Part shown: in pieces, positions 42,659 through 52,587 of the stretch
Position numbering within the stretch: position 1 is the stretch's first letter
Layout of the letters: the number at the start of each line of letters is the position of its first letter
NCBI RefSeq assembly: GCF_001730305.1
Contig: NZ_MIJY01000034.1
Location: forward strand, 289,664 to 353,663
DNA: 64,000 nucleotides
Source: Enterococcus termitis
Lineage (GTDB): Bacteria; Bacillota; Bacilli; Lactobacillales; Enterococcaceae
Direction of reading: 5' to 3'
Translations under genes and position numbers: made by a program
The notes under the pieces: generated by a model
What the model was told of the DNA's origin: nothing
The model's input: the letters and a program-made list of their open reading frames with translations, nothing else
Databases searched by the model: none

Positions 42659-42708
42659 CAATTAATTAGAATATTTTACCTCGTTTTGTATTTTTAGGAG
42701 GATAAAAC

Positions 42709-43083
42709 GTGTCGTTATACAGTAAAATACAGGAGTTAGCTGCTCAAAAAAAAATCTCTATAGCTGAGCTAGAAAGAAATCTAAATTTCCCGAACGGGAG
42801 TGTGAGAAAATTTGATAAGCACCCACCAGGCATAAAAAAACTCGAAGAAGTCGCTGATTATTTCAACGTTTCTACTGATTTTTTATTAGGCAGAGAAAGT
42901 GAGAAAACCCCTTCGTGGGCAACCGAAAAAGATATTCTAGAACTAGATAAAATGTTGAGCTCAAACGTGAACATGAGTTATGGAGGTGAAAATTTGACTG
43001 AAGAAGAAAAGCAAAGAGTCAAGGATGTACTGACGGGCATTTTCTGGGAGAAACTAGAGAAACAAAAGAAAACACAAAAATGA
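42709..43083 (+). CDS. CI-like phage repressor (ImmR type)
   Basis: A 124-residue XRE-family repressor starting with GTG (AGGAGG upstream). The N-terminal HTH is ISIAELERNLNFPNGSVRKFDK ... IKKLEEVADYFNVSTDFLLG; the C-terminal half is helical and probably dimerises. It has no LexA-like self-cleavage domain. The ImmA-like protease encoded 11 bases downstream is expected to cut it on induction, as in ICEBs1 and phi105-type systems. Confidence 0.82.
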   Translation: MSLYSKIQELAAQKKISIAELERNLNFPNGSVRKFDKHPPGIKKLEEVADYFNVSTDFLLGRESEKTPSWATEKDILELDKMLSSNVNMSYGGENLTEEEKQRVKDVLTGIFWEKLEKQKKTQK

Positions 43084-43094
43084 GGGTGACGTGA

Positions 43095-43526
43095 TTGCAG
43101 ATATCTAAAATGATGGATGATTTAAAAATTAAATACGGTACTATGAATCCATTTATTCTGTCTGAACACATGAATATCGAAATTAAGTATGTAAACTTTT
43201 TAAAAAATCCTAGAGGTCAATACACAACTATACTAGGTGACCAAGTGATCCTACTAAGTAATTCAATTCAAGATACAAATGAGGAGTATTTTGTTTGTGC
43301 CCATGAACTCGGTCACGCTCTGCTGCACACAGACACATCAGGATATTACTCTTTGAATAACTCGACGAAAAATAAATCAGAATACGAAGCGAGCAGGTTT
43401 GCTACTAAACTTATCTATGAACTTTATAAGGAGGAACACGATTTTGAACTCTGTAAGGTCGATCTGCTTTCAAAAGAATATGGACTTCCTGAAACATTCT
43501 ATTTTATCTTAGAACAAATAAGCTAG
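43095..43526 (+). CDS. ImmA/IrrE-type metallopeptidase
   Basis: A 143-residue zinc protease of the ImmA/IrrE family. The active site is FVCAHELGHALLH (H70, E71, H74). It begins with TTG at 43095 after an AGGGTG sequence; an ATG 5 codons later is an alternative. Paired with the repressor gene. Family members cleave the cognate repressor upon DNA damage, so this is the probable induction switch of the prophage. Confidence 0.85.
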   Translation: MQISKMMDDLKIKYGTMNPFILSEHMNIEIKYVNFLKNPRGQYTTILGDQVILLSNSIQDTNEEYFVCAHELGHALLHTDTSGYYSLNNSTKNKSEYEASRFATKLIYELYKEEHDFELCKVDLLSKEYGLPETFYFILEQIS

Positions 43527-43604
43527 CTAGTACTCAGAATACTTACCAGCTTAAAAACCTTTCAACTTTGTAAAAAATATCATAAAAGCGAGGAACTAAT
43601 GTAA

Positions 43605-44219
43605 ATGAATAATTTTGAAGCGAAATTTGGATTTTTACCAAAGAAAAAAGTTATCTTAAAAGGAGACAGCATAAGCATAGGAAAAAACGAGTTTGCTCTC
43701 GATGACATACAATGTATATATTATAGACCTTTCAATTTTTCTAAAAATGAGTGGGGCTCAGTATACTTTAGTTTTGATGGTGAAAAACCTGAACAAGAAA
43801 ATTTATTTGCTAAAAATGTTTTTAATTTTACTAACGGGCAAACTTCAGCTGTTAATGAACTATTAGCTCTTCTTGATATAAAAGTAATAAACACAAGAGG
43901 AGATTTCAAAAGCCAAGAAAAAGGTGAAGACCTAGAACTTCAACAACGACAATTAGATGAAAAACGTGAAAGAACTCAGGCGAAAATCGCTGCAATGCGA
44001 GATAAAAAAGAGATGTCAAAAAAAATAATATGTCCTAACTGTCAAAGTACAGACGTTTCATTCATGGGAAATGATAGAAAGAGCTTCTCAGTAGGCAAAG
44101 CTGCTGCAGGAACTATCTTAACGGGAGGAGTCGGAGCTTTAGCAGGTTTCACTGGAAAAAAAGGAAAAAATCAATGGTTTTGCAAGAATTGCAACCAAGT
44201 ATTCGAAACAAAAAAATAA
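43605..44219 (+). CDS. PH-like/zinc-ribbon protein in the lysogeny module
   Basis: A 204-residue protein. The N-terminal ~90 residues look like a PH-type beta domain (KVILKGDSISIGKNEFALDD ... VYFSFDG). A charged helical linker (LQQRQLDEKRERTQAKIAAM) follows, then a C-terminal zinc ribbon (CPNCQSTDVSF ... WFCKNCNQVF) interrupted by a Gly-rich hydrophobic insert (GTILTGGVGALAGFTG). It lies between ImmA and integrase, the usual place for lysogenic-conversion genes. I know no function; superinfection immunity or defence is a guess. Confidence 0.6.
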   Translation: MNNFEAKFGFLPKKKVILKGDSISIGKNEFALDDIQCIYYRPFNFSKNEWGSVYFSFDGEKPEQENLFAKNVFNFTNGQTSAVNELLALLDIKVINTRGDFKSQEKGEDLELQQRQLDEKRERTQAKIAAMRDKKEMSKKIICPNCQSTDVSFMGNDRKSFSVGKAAAGTILTGGVGALAGFTGKKGKNQWFCKNCNQVFETKK

Positions 44220-44267
44220 AAAAGATTAGCCTTAGGGCTTTTCTTTTTAAGAAAGGAGCAATTCATA

Positions 44268-45407
44268 ATGTGGGTTGAAGAGTTAGACAATGGAAAGTTT
44301 AAATACTTTGAACGTTATACAGAGCCTTATTCCGAAAAAGTAAAAAGGGTCAGTGTGACATTGGAGTCAGACTCTGGGCGGGCAAAAAATAAAGCAGTAA
44401 AAATACTTGCGGACAGAATCGATGAAAAGCTTAAAAACTATAATCGATCGGACATGAGATTCGATGAACTTTATAAAGAATGGTTCATTTATTATAAGAT
44501 GCATGTTAAAAGAACGAGTTGGACTAAAGTCCCTAAGATGATGAAACATATCAATAAAGTGATTCCAGGTGATACATTGATAAGGAACATTGATGAAGAA
44601 CTTATCCAAAAAATAGTTGAAGAAATGTATACCTTTGGAACCCTGTCTCTTAACTATACCAAGCAGACAAAAACCACTCTATCTGTCATGTTGAATTATG
44701 CACAACAAAAAAAATATATCTCTAACAATCCCGCTTTACTGGTAAAGATACAACCTAAAAAGAGTGAGGAAGAAAAACGAAGAAAGCAGATGGATGAAAA
44801 ATATCTGGATCAAAAAGAAGTGAAAGTAATCCTTGATCATGTGAGAAAAAGAAACAGTCGTTCGCTTCATGCCTATATTGCTGAATTTCTTTATCTAACG
44901 GGGTTAAGATATGGAGAGCTTCAAGCACTACAAATTAAAAACTATGACGGCGAATCAATCCGAGTTAATGGAACGCTGGATTATTCATTTCTAAAAATGG
45001 CGGAAGCTGTAAAGACAGCGCCAAAGAACGTTTATTCTAACCGTATTGTCGAATTGTCAGATCGAGCAAAAGAGATACTAAACCAAGTTATCGCTGACAA
45101 TACTTTCAGACAAGGAGAACAGGCACCCGACAATTATATTTTTACATCAAACAGGGGAACTCCCCTATCTCTCCACAGTTTCAATGCTATTCTTCATAAG
45201 GTAGAGGAGGAATTGTCTTTCGAGAAAAAATTGTCCTCGCATATTTTCCGTCACAGTCATGTATCACTTTTATCTGAACTTAATGTACCGCTAAAGGCAA
45301 TCATGGAGCGTGTAGGACACTCTGACGCAAATACAACGCTATCAATATATAACCATGTTACGAAAAAAGCTAAGAAACAGGTCATAAACAAACTCAACTC
45401 TCTATAA
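44268..45407 (+). CDS. int: Phage integrase (tyrosine recombinase)
   Basis: A 379-residue integrase. The catalytic residues are R214 (TGLRYGEL), H325/R328 (HIFRH), H351 (VGHSD) and Y361 (LSIYNH), all present. The N-terminal 60 residues form the arm-binding domain and residues 60-165 the core-binding domain. AAGGAG precedes the ATG. It reads toward attR, 98 bases away. It should catalyse integration at the groEL 3' end and, with an accessory factor not identified here, excision. Confidence 0.92.
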   Translation: MWVEELDNGKFKYFERYTEPYSEKVKRVSVTLESDSGRAKNKAVKILADRIDEKLKNYNRSDMRFDELYKEWFIYYKMHVKRTSWTKVPKMMKHINKVIPGDTLIRNIDEELIQKIVEEMYTFGTLSLNYTKQTKTTLSVMLNYAQQKKYISNNPALLVKIQPKKSEEEKRRKQMDEKYLDQKEVKVILDHVRKRNSRSLHAYIAEFLYLTGLRYGELQALQIKNYDGESIRVNGTLDYSFLKMAEAVKTAPKNVYSNRIVELSDRAKEILNQVIADNTFRQGEQAPDNYIFTSNRGTPLSLHSFNAILHKVEEELSFEKKLSSHIFRHSHVSLLSELNVPLKAIMERVGHSDANTTLSIYNHVTKKAKKQVINKLNSL

Positions 45408-45422
45408 TTTTTTTAGATTTTT

Positions 45423-45442
45423 ATGCCCCCTTCTTGCCCCTT
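45423..45442. repeat. Right pair of putative integrase arm-type sites
   Basis: ATGCCCCCTT (45423-45432) and TTGCCCCTT (45434-45442) repeat with an 11-base offset, as at 6752-6771 near attL, and in the same orientation. They lie between the integrase gene and the core. Confidence 0.5.
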
Positions 45443-45459
45443 AGCTAAATAAACATCTA

Positions 45460-45496
45460 TAAAAAATAAAAAGAACCTCGATTTCTCAAGGTTCTT
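45460..45496 (-). terminator. Phage-borne terminator for groEL transcription
   Basis: AAGAACCT (45471-45478) and AGGTTCTT (45489-45496) form the stem; in the minus direction a TTTATTTTTT run follows. In the plus direction it is followed by A and G, so it is shaped to stop groEL transcripts, not the integrase transcript. It replaces the host terminator displaced to 6554-6591. Confidence 0.8.
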
Positions 45497-45505
45497 AAAG
45501 GGATG

Positions 45506-47146
<1,641 letters not shown>

Positions 47147-47185
47147 TCAAAATTAGTTTTGTATTTAAAATGTTTTCACTCTTTT

Positions 47186-47470
47186 TTACTCAACGATTGC
47201 AATAATGTCTTTTGCAGAAACGATCAAATAGTCGTTGCCTTCGTATTTGACTTCTGTTCCGGCGTATTTTTCGAACATTACAACATCGCCTTCTTTAACG
47301 TCAGTAGGAACTTTTGTACCGTTATCTAACACACGACCTTCACCTACTGCGATAACTTTTCCAGTTTGTGGTTTTTCTTTGGCAGCAGAAGCTAAAACGA
47401 TGCCTCCGACAGTCTTTTCTTCTTCTTGTGCGACTTCAATGATGACGCGATCGCCTAATGGTTTTAACAC
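47186..47470 (-). CDS. groES: Co-chaperonin GroES (10 kDa)
   Basis: A 94-residue co-chaperonin from the GTG at 47470 (GGAGG 8 bases upstream), giving (M)[12 protein letters not shown], the normal GroES start; a longer frame to 47521 would run into the CIRCE element and is not the real start. The mobile loop ([20 protein letters not shown]) and the roof segment are normal. It caps GroEL. First gene of groESL; 51 bases separate the two genes. Confidence 0.97.
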   Translation of the reverse strand: MLKPLGDRVIIEVAQEEEKTVGGIVLASAAKEKPQTGKVIAVGEGRVLDNGTKVPTDVKEGDVVMFEKYAGTEVKYEGNDYLIVSAKDIIAIVE

Positions 47471-47504
47471 AATAAATCCCTCCATACAAAATTGATTTTC
47501 ATTT

Positions 47505-47531
47505 TTAGCACTCTTATACATCGAGTGCTAA
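47505..47531. promoter_or_regulatory. CIRCE operator (HrcA site) of groESL
   Basis: TTAGCACTC-N9-GAGTGCTAA matches the CIRCE consensus exactly. It lies between promoter and groES start, the position where HrcA represses heat-shock transcription. Confidence 0.96.
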
Positions 47532-47543
47532 CTTACACTTTTT

Positions 47544-47572
47544 ATAATACTCATTTCGCTATCATTTTGCAA
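47544..47572 (-). promoter_or_regulatory. groESL promoter
   Basis: TTGCAA (47572-47567), 17-base spacer, TATTAT (47549-47544) on the minus strand. The start point would fall at the edge of the CIRCE element. Confidence 0.75.
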
Positions 47573-47711
47573 GTCTTTTGGCTAATTTAATAAAATAATT
47601 ATTACGTCTTTTCTATTGCCCTTCTTTTAATAGTAGAATAGAGCGTTTTGCTCGTTTTTCCACTCTGATTCATTTCATGGTAAACTATACTTACAAAGGG
47701 AGGCGATTTAG

Positions 47712-47894
47712 ATGAAACAACGAATTATAAGTGCTTTATTGGCAACTGGACTTTACCTGATTATTGCAAACATTGGCAATTTCTTTTTTGGTGTCAATCG
47801 ACGCTTTGACTGGACGACCACTTTATGGGAGGCTGCGTTTTTCTTCGTATTTATCTTTCTTTTGTTAGGCTATCGCAGAAACAATCGAAAATGA
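47712..47894 (+). CDS. ydiK: Small membrane protein, YdiK-like
   Basis: A 60-residue protein with two membrane segments (IISALLATGLYLIIANIGNFFF and LWEAAFFFVFIFLLLGY) and a basic tail. Size, topology and place between ydiL and groES match B. subtilis YdiK (DUF4305). AGGGAGG lies 8 bases before the ATG. The function is unknown. Confidence 0.7.
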   Translation: MKQRIISALLATGLYLIIANIGNFFFGVNRRFDWTTTLWEAAFFFVFIFLLLGYRRNNRK

Positions 47895-47974
47895 GCTTCT
47901 TTCATTCTTTCTGATACTGCATAAAGATTGTGGTATACTTTTTACATGACTATCGAAAGGAGTTCCAACTTTTT

Positions 47975-48655
47975 ATGCTGACAAATTTATCAATCAAAAA
48001 AGTAAGTCTTGCAACGGTTTTATTATACTTGCTGGTCTTTTTCTCTCCATATGCATTTCAGCCTTTTTCACCAAATCTAGTGATCCTAGGAACCACAGTG
48101 ACGTACATCCTCGGTGCTGCTGGTATGATTTGGCTATATATGAAAAATAAAAAAAGTGCCGCAACGATTACGGAACGCGAAGCAAAATTAACCTCTCCCG
48201 TTTTTATTTTTTTATTAGGAATCAGTGGAATTTTTCTGGCAATGATCATTCAAGCAGTCGTCTTTAGTATTGAAACTGCCATTACTGGAGAACAACCAAG
48301 CTCTCAAAATACTCAAAATATTATTGCTATTATTTTAGCGAATCCACTTTTTATATTGGCAACAACAATTGGCGGTCCTATTATGGAAGAGTTTGTTTTT
48401 CGTCGTTCGATGATTGGCACAATCGAAACATATTCAGGTTTTTGGCTCGCTGCGGTCATAAGTTCTGCTTTATTTTCTGTGATCCATCAAGATGGTCATT
48501 TCTTCGTTTACTTTTTCATGGGTCTTTTCTTTGCTATTTTGTATAAAATGACCGGAAAAATCTGGACATCGATCCTTGCACATTGCGGAATGAATACACT
48601 GGTGGTGATTGCTCAACTAATTTTACATTATGCAAATATTGAATTGCCACAATAG
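47975..48655 (+). CDS. ydiL: CPBP-family intramembrane metalloprotease, YdiL-like
   Basis: A 226-residue membrane protein with about six hydrophobic segments. The CPBP (Abi) motifs are PIMEEFVFRRS (EExxxR), FSVIHQDGHFFVYFFMGL (first His) and WTSILAHCGMNTL (second His). Family members are intramembrane proteases, some linked to bacteriocin self-immunity; B. subtilis YdiL lies in the same position. I use the ATG at 47975 with AAAGGAG 12 bases upstream; an earlier ATG at 47930 has no ribosome site. Confidence 0.8.
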   Translation: MLTNLSIKKVSLATVLLYLLVFFSPYAFQPFSPNLVILGTTVTYILGAAGMIWLYMKNKKSAATITEREAKLTSPVFIFLLGISGIFLAMIIQAVVFSIETAITGEQPSSQNTQNIIAIILANPLFILATTIGGPIMEEFVFRRSMIGTIETYSGFWLAAVISSALFSVIHQDGHFFVYFFMGLFFAILYKMTGKIWTSILAHCGMNTLVVIAQLILHYANIELPQ

Positions 48656-48658
48656 TAT

Positions 48659-48714
48659 AAAAAAAGCCTATGGTTAAACATGCTGCGCATGTCTAGCCAT
48701 AGGCCTATTTTTTT
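48659..48714. terminator. Bidirectional terminator between ydiL and rex
   Basis: AAAAAGCCTATGG and CCATAGGC...TTTTTTT arms pair, with an inner ACATG/CATGT stem. A and T tracts on both sides serve the two convergent genes. Confidence 0.85.
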
Positions 48715-49381
48715 ATTCGCTTTTTTCTTCTTCCAATTCTGTATCGATCAATTCACTATCATGGTGCAAGAAGTAAATCAATGTCTGTAACTCATTCGTT
48801 AAATCAACATTTTGAATCAATACATCTGATGGAGCTACCAAACGAGCCGCAGTAAAGTTCAAGATACCTTTGACTCCAGCATCTGCTAACTGATTGACCA
48901 CTTCCTGTGCTTTTCGAGCTGGTAAGGTCAAAATAGCAACTTCGATTTGCTGTACGCGAATCTGTTCCATCATATCACTCATCGGATAGACAGGAATCCC
49001 ATCCACAATTCTACCAACGATGTTTTCATTCACATCGAATGCACAGCTTACGCGAATGCTGTTGCTTTGATGGAATTTATACTTAAGTAATGCACTACCT
49101 AAGTTCCCCACCCCGATCAGGGCGACATTTGTTAATTCATCATCATTCAATGTCTTAGCGAAGAAATTCATTAAGTTCTCCACATCATAGCCATAACCAC
49201 GTTTGCCCAACTCACCGAAATAAGAAAAATCACGTCGGATCGTTGCACTATCAACTTGAACAGCTTCACTCAACTCTGTTGAAGAAACTTTATTTTTTCC
49301 TGCATCATGCAGAATTCTCAAATAACGATAATATAGGGGAAGGCGTCTTGCCGTTGCTTTTGGAATAATTTGGTCTTTCAC
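48713..49381 (-). CDS. rex: Redox-sensing transcriptional repressor Rex
   Basis: A 222-residue Rex repressor. The N-terminal winged helix ([34 protein letters not shown] split over residues 33-65) binds DNA, and the Rossmann domain with [14 protein letters not shown] senses the NADH/NAD ratio. The C-terminal domain-swap helix follows, then an acidic tail. It represses fermentation and anaerobic genes when NADH is low. Gene order next to ydiF/ydiL/groESL is conserved with B. subtilis. Confidence 0.95.
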   Translation of the reverse strand: MKDQIIPKATARRLPLYYRYLRILHDAGKNKVSSTELSEAVQVDSATIRRDFSYFGELGKRGYGYDVENLMNFFAKTLNDDELTNVALIGVGNLGSALLKYKFHQSNSIRVSCAFDVNENIVGRIVDGIPVYPMSDMMEQIRVQQIEVAILTLPARKAQEVVNQLADAGVKGILNFTAARLVAPSDVLIQNVDLTNELQTLIYFLHHDSELIDTELEEEKSE

Positions 49382-49597
49382 AATGGTACCTCCAATACTC
49401 TAAATATAGACAAATATCCATCTCTCATAATAGCAGTTTTTCTCATCAAAAAGCAATCTTACCGCTCACAAAAAAAGATTTTTTTCAAATTATTCTAATT
49501 TCCTAAAATGATTTTTCCTTTGTGTCGGCAGTATAGGTGCTATTTTGCCACAAACTATGCTAAACTAAAGACATTCAAATAGAAATGAGGATGTCCC

Positions 49598-51541
49598 ATG
49601 ATTTTACTCCAAGCAAATCAAATCGCCCGTTATTTTGGTGCGGAAACTTTGTTTGAAAACATACAAATGGAGATCAGTACGAACAGCCGAATCGCTTTAG
49701 TCGGTAGAAACGGTGCTGGAAAATCTACGTTACTTAAAATACTTGCTGGAATCGATGCTCCTGATGCAGGAACGATTGCTAAAAATAAAACAGCCAGTCT
49801 TGGTTACTTGGCTCAAGATACAGGTTTAACTTCAGATAAAACCGTCTGGTCTGAAATGCTCGAGGCTTTTGACGAAATCATCACAATGGAAAAACGAATG
49901 CGGGAATTAGAACTGATTATCAGTGAGCTAGTGCCTAGCGATACAAACTACGAATCAGTGATGAAAGAATACGATCGACTACAGCACGATTTTTCCGAAC
50001 AAAACGGGTATGGCTATGAAAATGAGATCCGTTCTGTCTTACACGGCTTTGGTTTTCAAGAAGAGTTCTATGAAAAAGCCATCAATACTCTATCTGGTGG
50101 TCAAAAAACACGTTTAGCTTTAGCACGAATGTTACTACAAAAACCAGATATCTTGATTCTCGATGAACCGACTAACCATTTAGATATCGATACCCTTTCT
50201 TGGCTGGAAAATTATCTGCCAAGCTATTCTGGAGCATTATTGATCGTCTCGCATGACCGCTATTTTCTGGATAAGGTCGTCAACGAGGTGTATGAGATCA
50301 GCCGCCACAAGATGCGCTACTACAAAGGAAACTACTCAAAATATTTAGATTTAAAAGCTGAACAGCTGACAAGTGAATGGAAAGCCTATGAAAAACAGCA
50401 GGCGGAAATCAACAAGCTGGAAGATTTTGTGGCACGGAATTTAGTCAGAGCATCCACAACTAAACGTGCTCAAAGTCGAAGAAAGACGCTTGAGAAAATG
50501 GAGCGCTTAGATCGTCCGCAAGGAGACGAAAAATCAGCCAATTTTCTTTTTTCAATAGAAAAAATGTCAGGAAACGTTGTGTTACAGGTTGAAAATGCCG
50601 CAATTGGTTATGATTCACAAATTTTATCAGAACCAGTGTCATTGGATATTCGGCGGCAAGAAGCTATTGCTTTAGTTGGACCAAATGGTATCGGCAAATC
50701 AACATTATTAAAATCGATTATTGGTAAACTCCCCTTCATCAAGGGTGAAGCAACTCTTGGAACAAATGTCCAGATTGGCTACTATGATCAAGAACAAGCC
50801 GAACTACACGGAACAAAAACAGTCTTGGCTGAGCTTTGGGATGAACATCCAACAACGCCAGAAAAAGACATTCGTAGCGTATTAGGTAGTTTCCTATTTA
50901 GTGGTAACGATGTAGAAAAAACAATTCCTTTATTAAGTGGTGGAGAAAAAGCTCGTGTTGCTTTAGCTAAATTATCAATGGATAAAGAAAATTTTCTGAT
51001 CCTTGATGAACCAACTAACCACTTAGATATCGATAATAAAGAAGTGCTTGAAAATGCATTGATCGACTACGAAGGAACATTGTTGTTCGTTTCCCATGAT
51101 CGCTATTTTATCAATCGAATTGCAACAAAAGTCATTGAACTTTCTGAAGCTGGCAGTAAACTTTACTTAGGTGATTATGATTATTACGTCGAAAAGAAAA
51201 AAGAAGAAGAAGAATTAGCCGCTTTATTAGCTGAGCAAACAGCTAAGCCAAACGAAACAGCAAAACCCCAAAATGACTTTTATCAAAATAAAGAGCAACA
51301 GAAAATATTGCGGAACTTAAAAAGAAAGATCACTCAAACCGAAGAGGATCTGACAACCCTAGATACTGTGATCGCCCAATTAGAACAATCAATGAATGAT
51401 CCTGTCCTAGTGGATGATCATTTAAAATTGATGTCTTTAAATGAAGAACTTGAAGCTCAGCGAGTCAAACAAGAAGAATTACTCTCTGATTGGGAAAATC
51501 TCAGCATAGAACTAGAAGAATTTGAGCAAATGAACGAATGA
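49598..51541 (+). CDS. ABC-F family ATPase (YdiF-like)
   Basis: A 647-residue soluble protein with two ABC domains in one chain and no membrane segments. Walker A motifs are GRNGAGKST and GPNGIGKST, signatures LSGGQKTRLALARML and LSGGEKARVALAKL, and DEPTNHLD occurs twice. An interdomain linker of about 80 residues and a C-terminal coiled coil (ILRNLKRKITQTEEDLTTL) are typical of ABC-F translation factors that enter the ribosomal E site. Next to rex it matches B. subtilis YdiF. A specific antibiotic-resistance role cannot be inferred. Confidence 0.88.
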   Translation: MILLQANQIARYFGAETLFENIQMEISTNSRIALVGRNGAGKSTLLKILAGIDAPDAGTIAKNKTASLGYLAQDTGLTSDKTVWSEMLEAFDEIITMEKRMRELELIISELVPSDTNYESVMKEYDRLQHDFSEQNGYGYENEIRSVLHGFGFQEEFYEKAINTLSGGQKTRLALARMLLQKPDILILDEPTNHLDIDTLSWLENYLPSYSGALLIVSHDRYFLDKVVNEVYEISRHKMRYYKGNYSKYLDLKAEQLTSEWKAYEKQQAEINKLEDFVARNLVRASTTKRAQSRRKTLEKMERLDRPQGDEKSANFLFSIEKMSGNVVLQVENAAIGYDSQILSEPVSLDIRRQEAIALVGPNGIGKSTLLKSIIGKLPFIKGEATLGTNVQIGYYDQEQAELHGTKTVLAELWDEHPTTPEKDIRSVLGSFLFSGNDVEKTIPLLSGGEKARVALAKLSMDKENFLILDEPTNHLDIDNKEVLENALIDYEGTLLFVSHDRYFINRIATKVIELSEAGSKLYLGDYDYYVEKKKEEEELAALLAEQTAKPNETAKPQNDFYQNKEQQKILRNLKRKITQTEEDLTTLDTVIAQLEQSMNDPVLVDDHLKLMSLNEELEAQRVKQEELLSDWENLSIELEEFEQMNE

Positions 51542-51554
51542 AAGGTAGATCAAT

Positions 51555-52190
51555 ATGACGTCTAAACGTATGAATGTCACCAAGCCGAAATACCAGCAAA
51601 TCGCTGTTGATGTAGCATCAAAAATTGCAGATCAAACATTCCTAGTCGGCGATAAGCTCCATGCACGTTCTACTCTTGCAAACAAATACAGTGTTTCTCC
51701 TGAAACTGCTCGAAAAGCGATCAGCGTCCTAGTAGACCTTGAAATCGTCCAAGCCAAACATGGCAGCGGCTTCTATGTCCATTCGGCAGAAAAAGCCAAA
51801 GTATTTGTTGAACAATATCAAGATGTCCAATCTATCCATAACTTAAAAGAAGATCTCATAGAAAGTGTGGAAAAACAAAAAGAAGAATTAAGCTATTTTT
51901 CTGAAATATTGGATAAATTGGTCGATCAAACCAAACGATTCGACTCATTAAATCCTTTGAATCCTGTCACATTTACATTAACAGATGAAGCTTCTCATCT
52001 GGATATGACAATCAGCGACCTAAACTTATGGCAAAGCACCTCTGCTACTTTGATCGCTATCAAGCATGGAGAAGAACTTCTCGTCTCCCCTGGTCCATAT
52101 GCAAAATTGATTGCTGGAGACACGATTTACTTTGTCGGACATGAGTCCACATTGCAACGAGTACAAAATTTCTTTTATCCAAACTCATAA
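51555..52190 (+). CDS. busR: BusR-type c-di-AMP-responsive repressor (GntR + RCK_C)
   Basis: A 211-residue regulator. Residues 1-75 form a GntR winged helix (YQQIAVDVASKIADQTFLVG ... SVSPETARKAISVL), residues about 95-135 a coiled coil (IESVEKQKEELSYFSEILD), and residues about 135-211 an RCK_C/TrkA-C domain (ISDLNLWQSTSATLIAIKHG). This is exactly the BusR layout of lactococci and streptococci, which bind c-di-AMP and repress the glycine betaine transporter busA. The busA genes follow, and an operator with the known spacing lies at their promoter. It starts 13 bases after the ABC-F gene. Confidence 0.9.
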   Translation: MTSKRMNVTKPKYQQIAVDVASKIADQTFLVGDKLHARSTLANKYSVSPETARKAISVLVDLEIVQAKHGSGFYVHSAEKAKVFVEQYQDVQSIHNLKEDLIESVEKQKEELSYFSEILDKLVDQTKRFDSLNPLNPVTFTLTDEASHLDMTISDLNLWQSTSATLIAIKHGEELLVSPGPYAKLIAGDTIYFVGHESTLQRVQNFFYPNS

Positions 52191-52303
52191 TGAATTACGT
52201 TGAATAAGAGTATCTGTTTTCAAGATATAATTGTCTTTTCACTCGTTTATTCCTATATAAAGGAAGCTGAGATCGTAGCCTAATTCTAAATATAGCAAAT
52301 TTC

Positions 52304-52352
52304 AGGTGACTGAGTAGTGACTCATAGAGTTATACTCAGCCACCTTCTTTTT
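52304..52352 (+). terminator. busR terminator
   Basis: AGGTG-A-CTGAGTA pairs with TACTCAG-C-CACCT, followed by TCTTTTTG. Confidence 0.75.
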
Positions 52353-52378
52353 GTTTTCTCATTCGAATTGCCAGCAAG

Positions 52379-52419
52379 TTGACAAAGTGACTACACGATG
52401 TTAATCTAAAATGGTCACT
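52379..52419 (+). promoter_or_regulatory. busA promoter with bipartite BusR operator
   Basis: TTGACA (52379-52384), 17 bases and TAATCT (52402-52407) form the promoter. AGTGAC (52386-52391) lies in the spacer and its complement GTCACT (52414-52419) just past the -10 box; 22 bases separate them. A 22-bp separation is the known ruler of tetrameric BusR, so BusR would cover the promoter. Confidence 0.88.
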
Positions 52420-52587
52420 TTTTTTTCAGAAAAGAAATGATTTTCTTTTCATAAACCGAAGAAAAGATCAAATCTGTCTGTAGTGTAAACCTACTACCTA
52501 CTGATTTGTCTATTTGTCTGTCAGAGCTGAACAATGAAAGAGTATGGTATATCTGCTCAGCTCTTAAATTTAAGGAGGAAATTAGTT

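Larger units (their letters stand above)
52191..52587. other. busR-busAA intergenic region
   Basis: These 397 bases hold the busR terminator (52304-52352), the busA promoter/operator (52379-52419) and a leader of about 170 bases that can form AT-rich hairpins. I see no gene in it. Confidence 0.7.
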
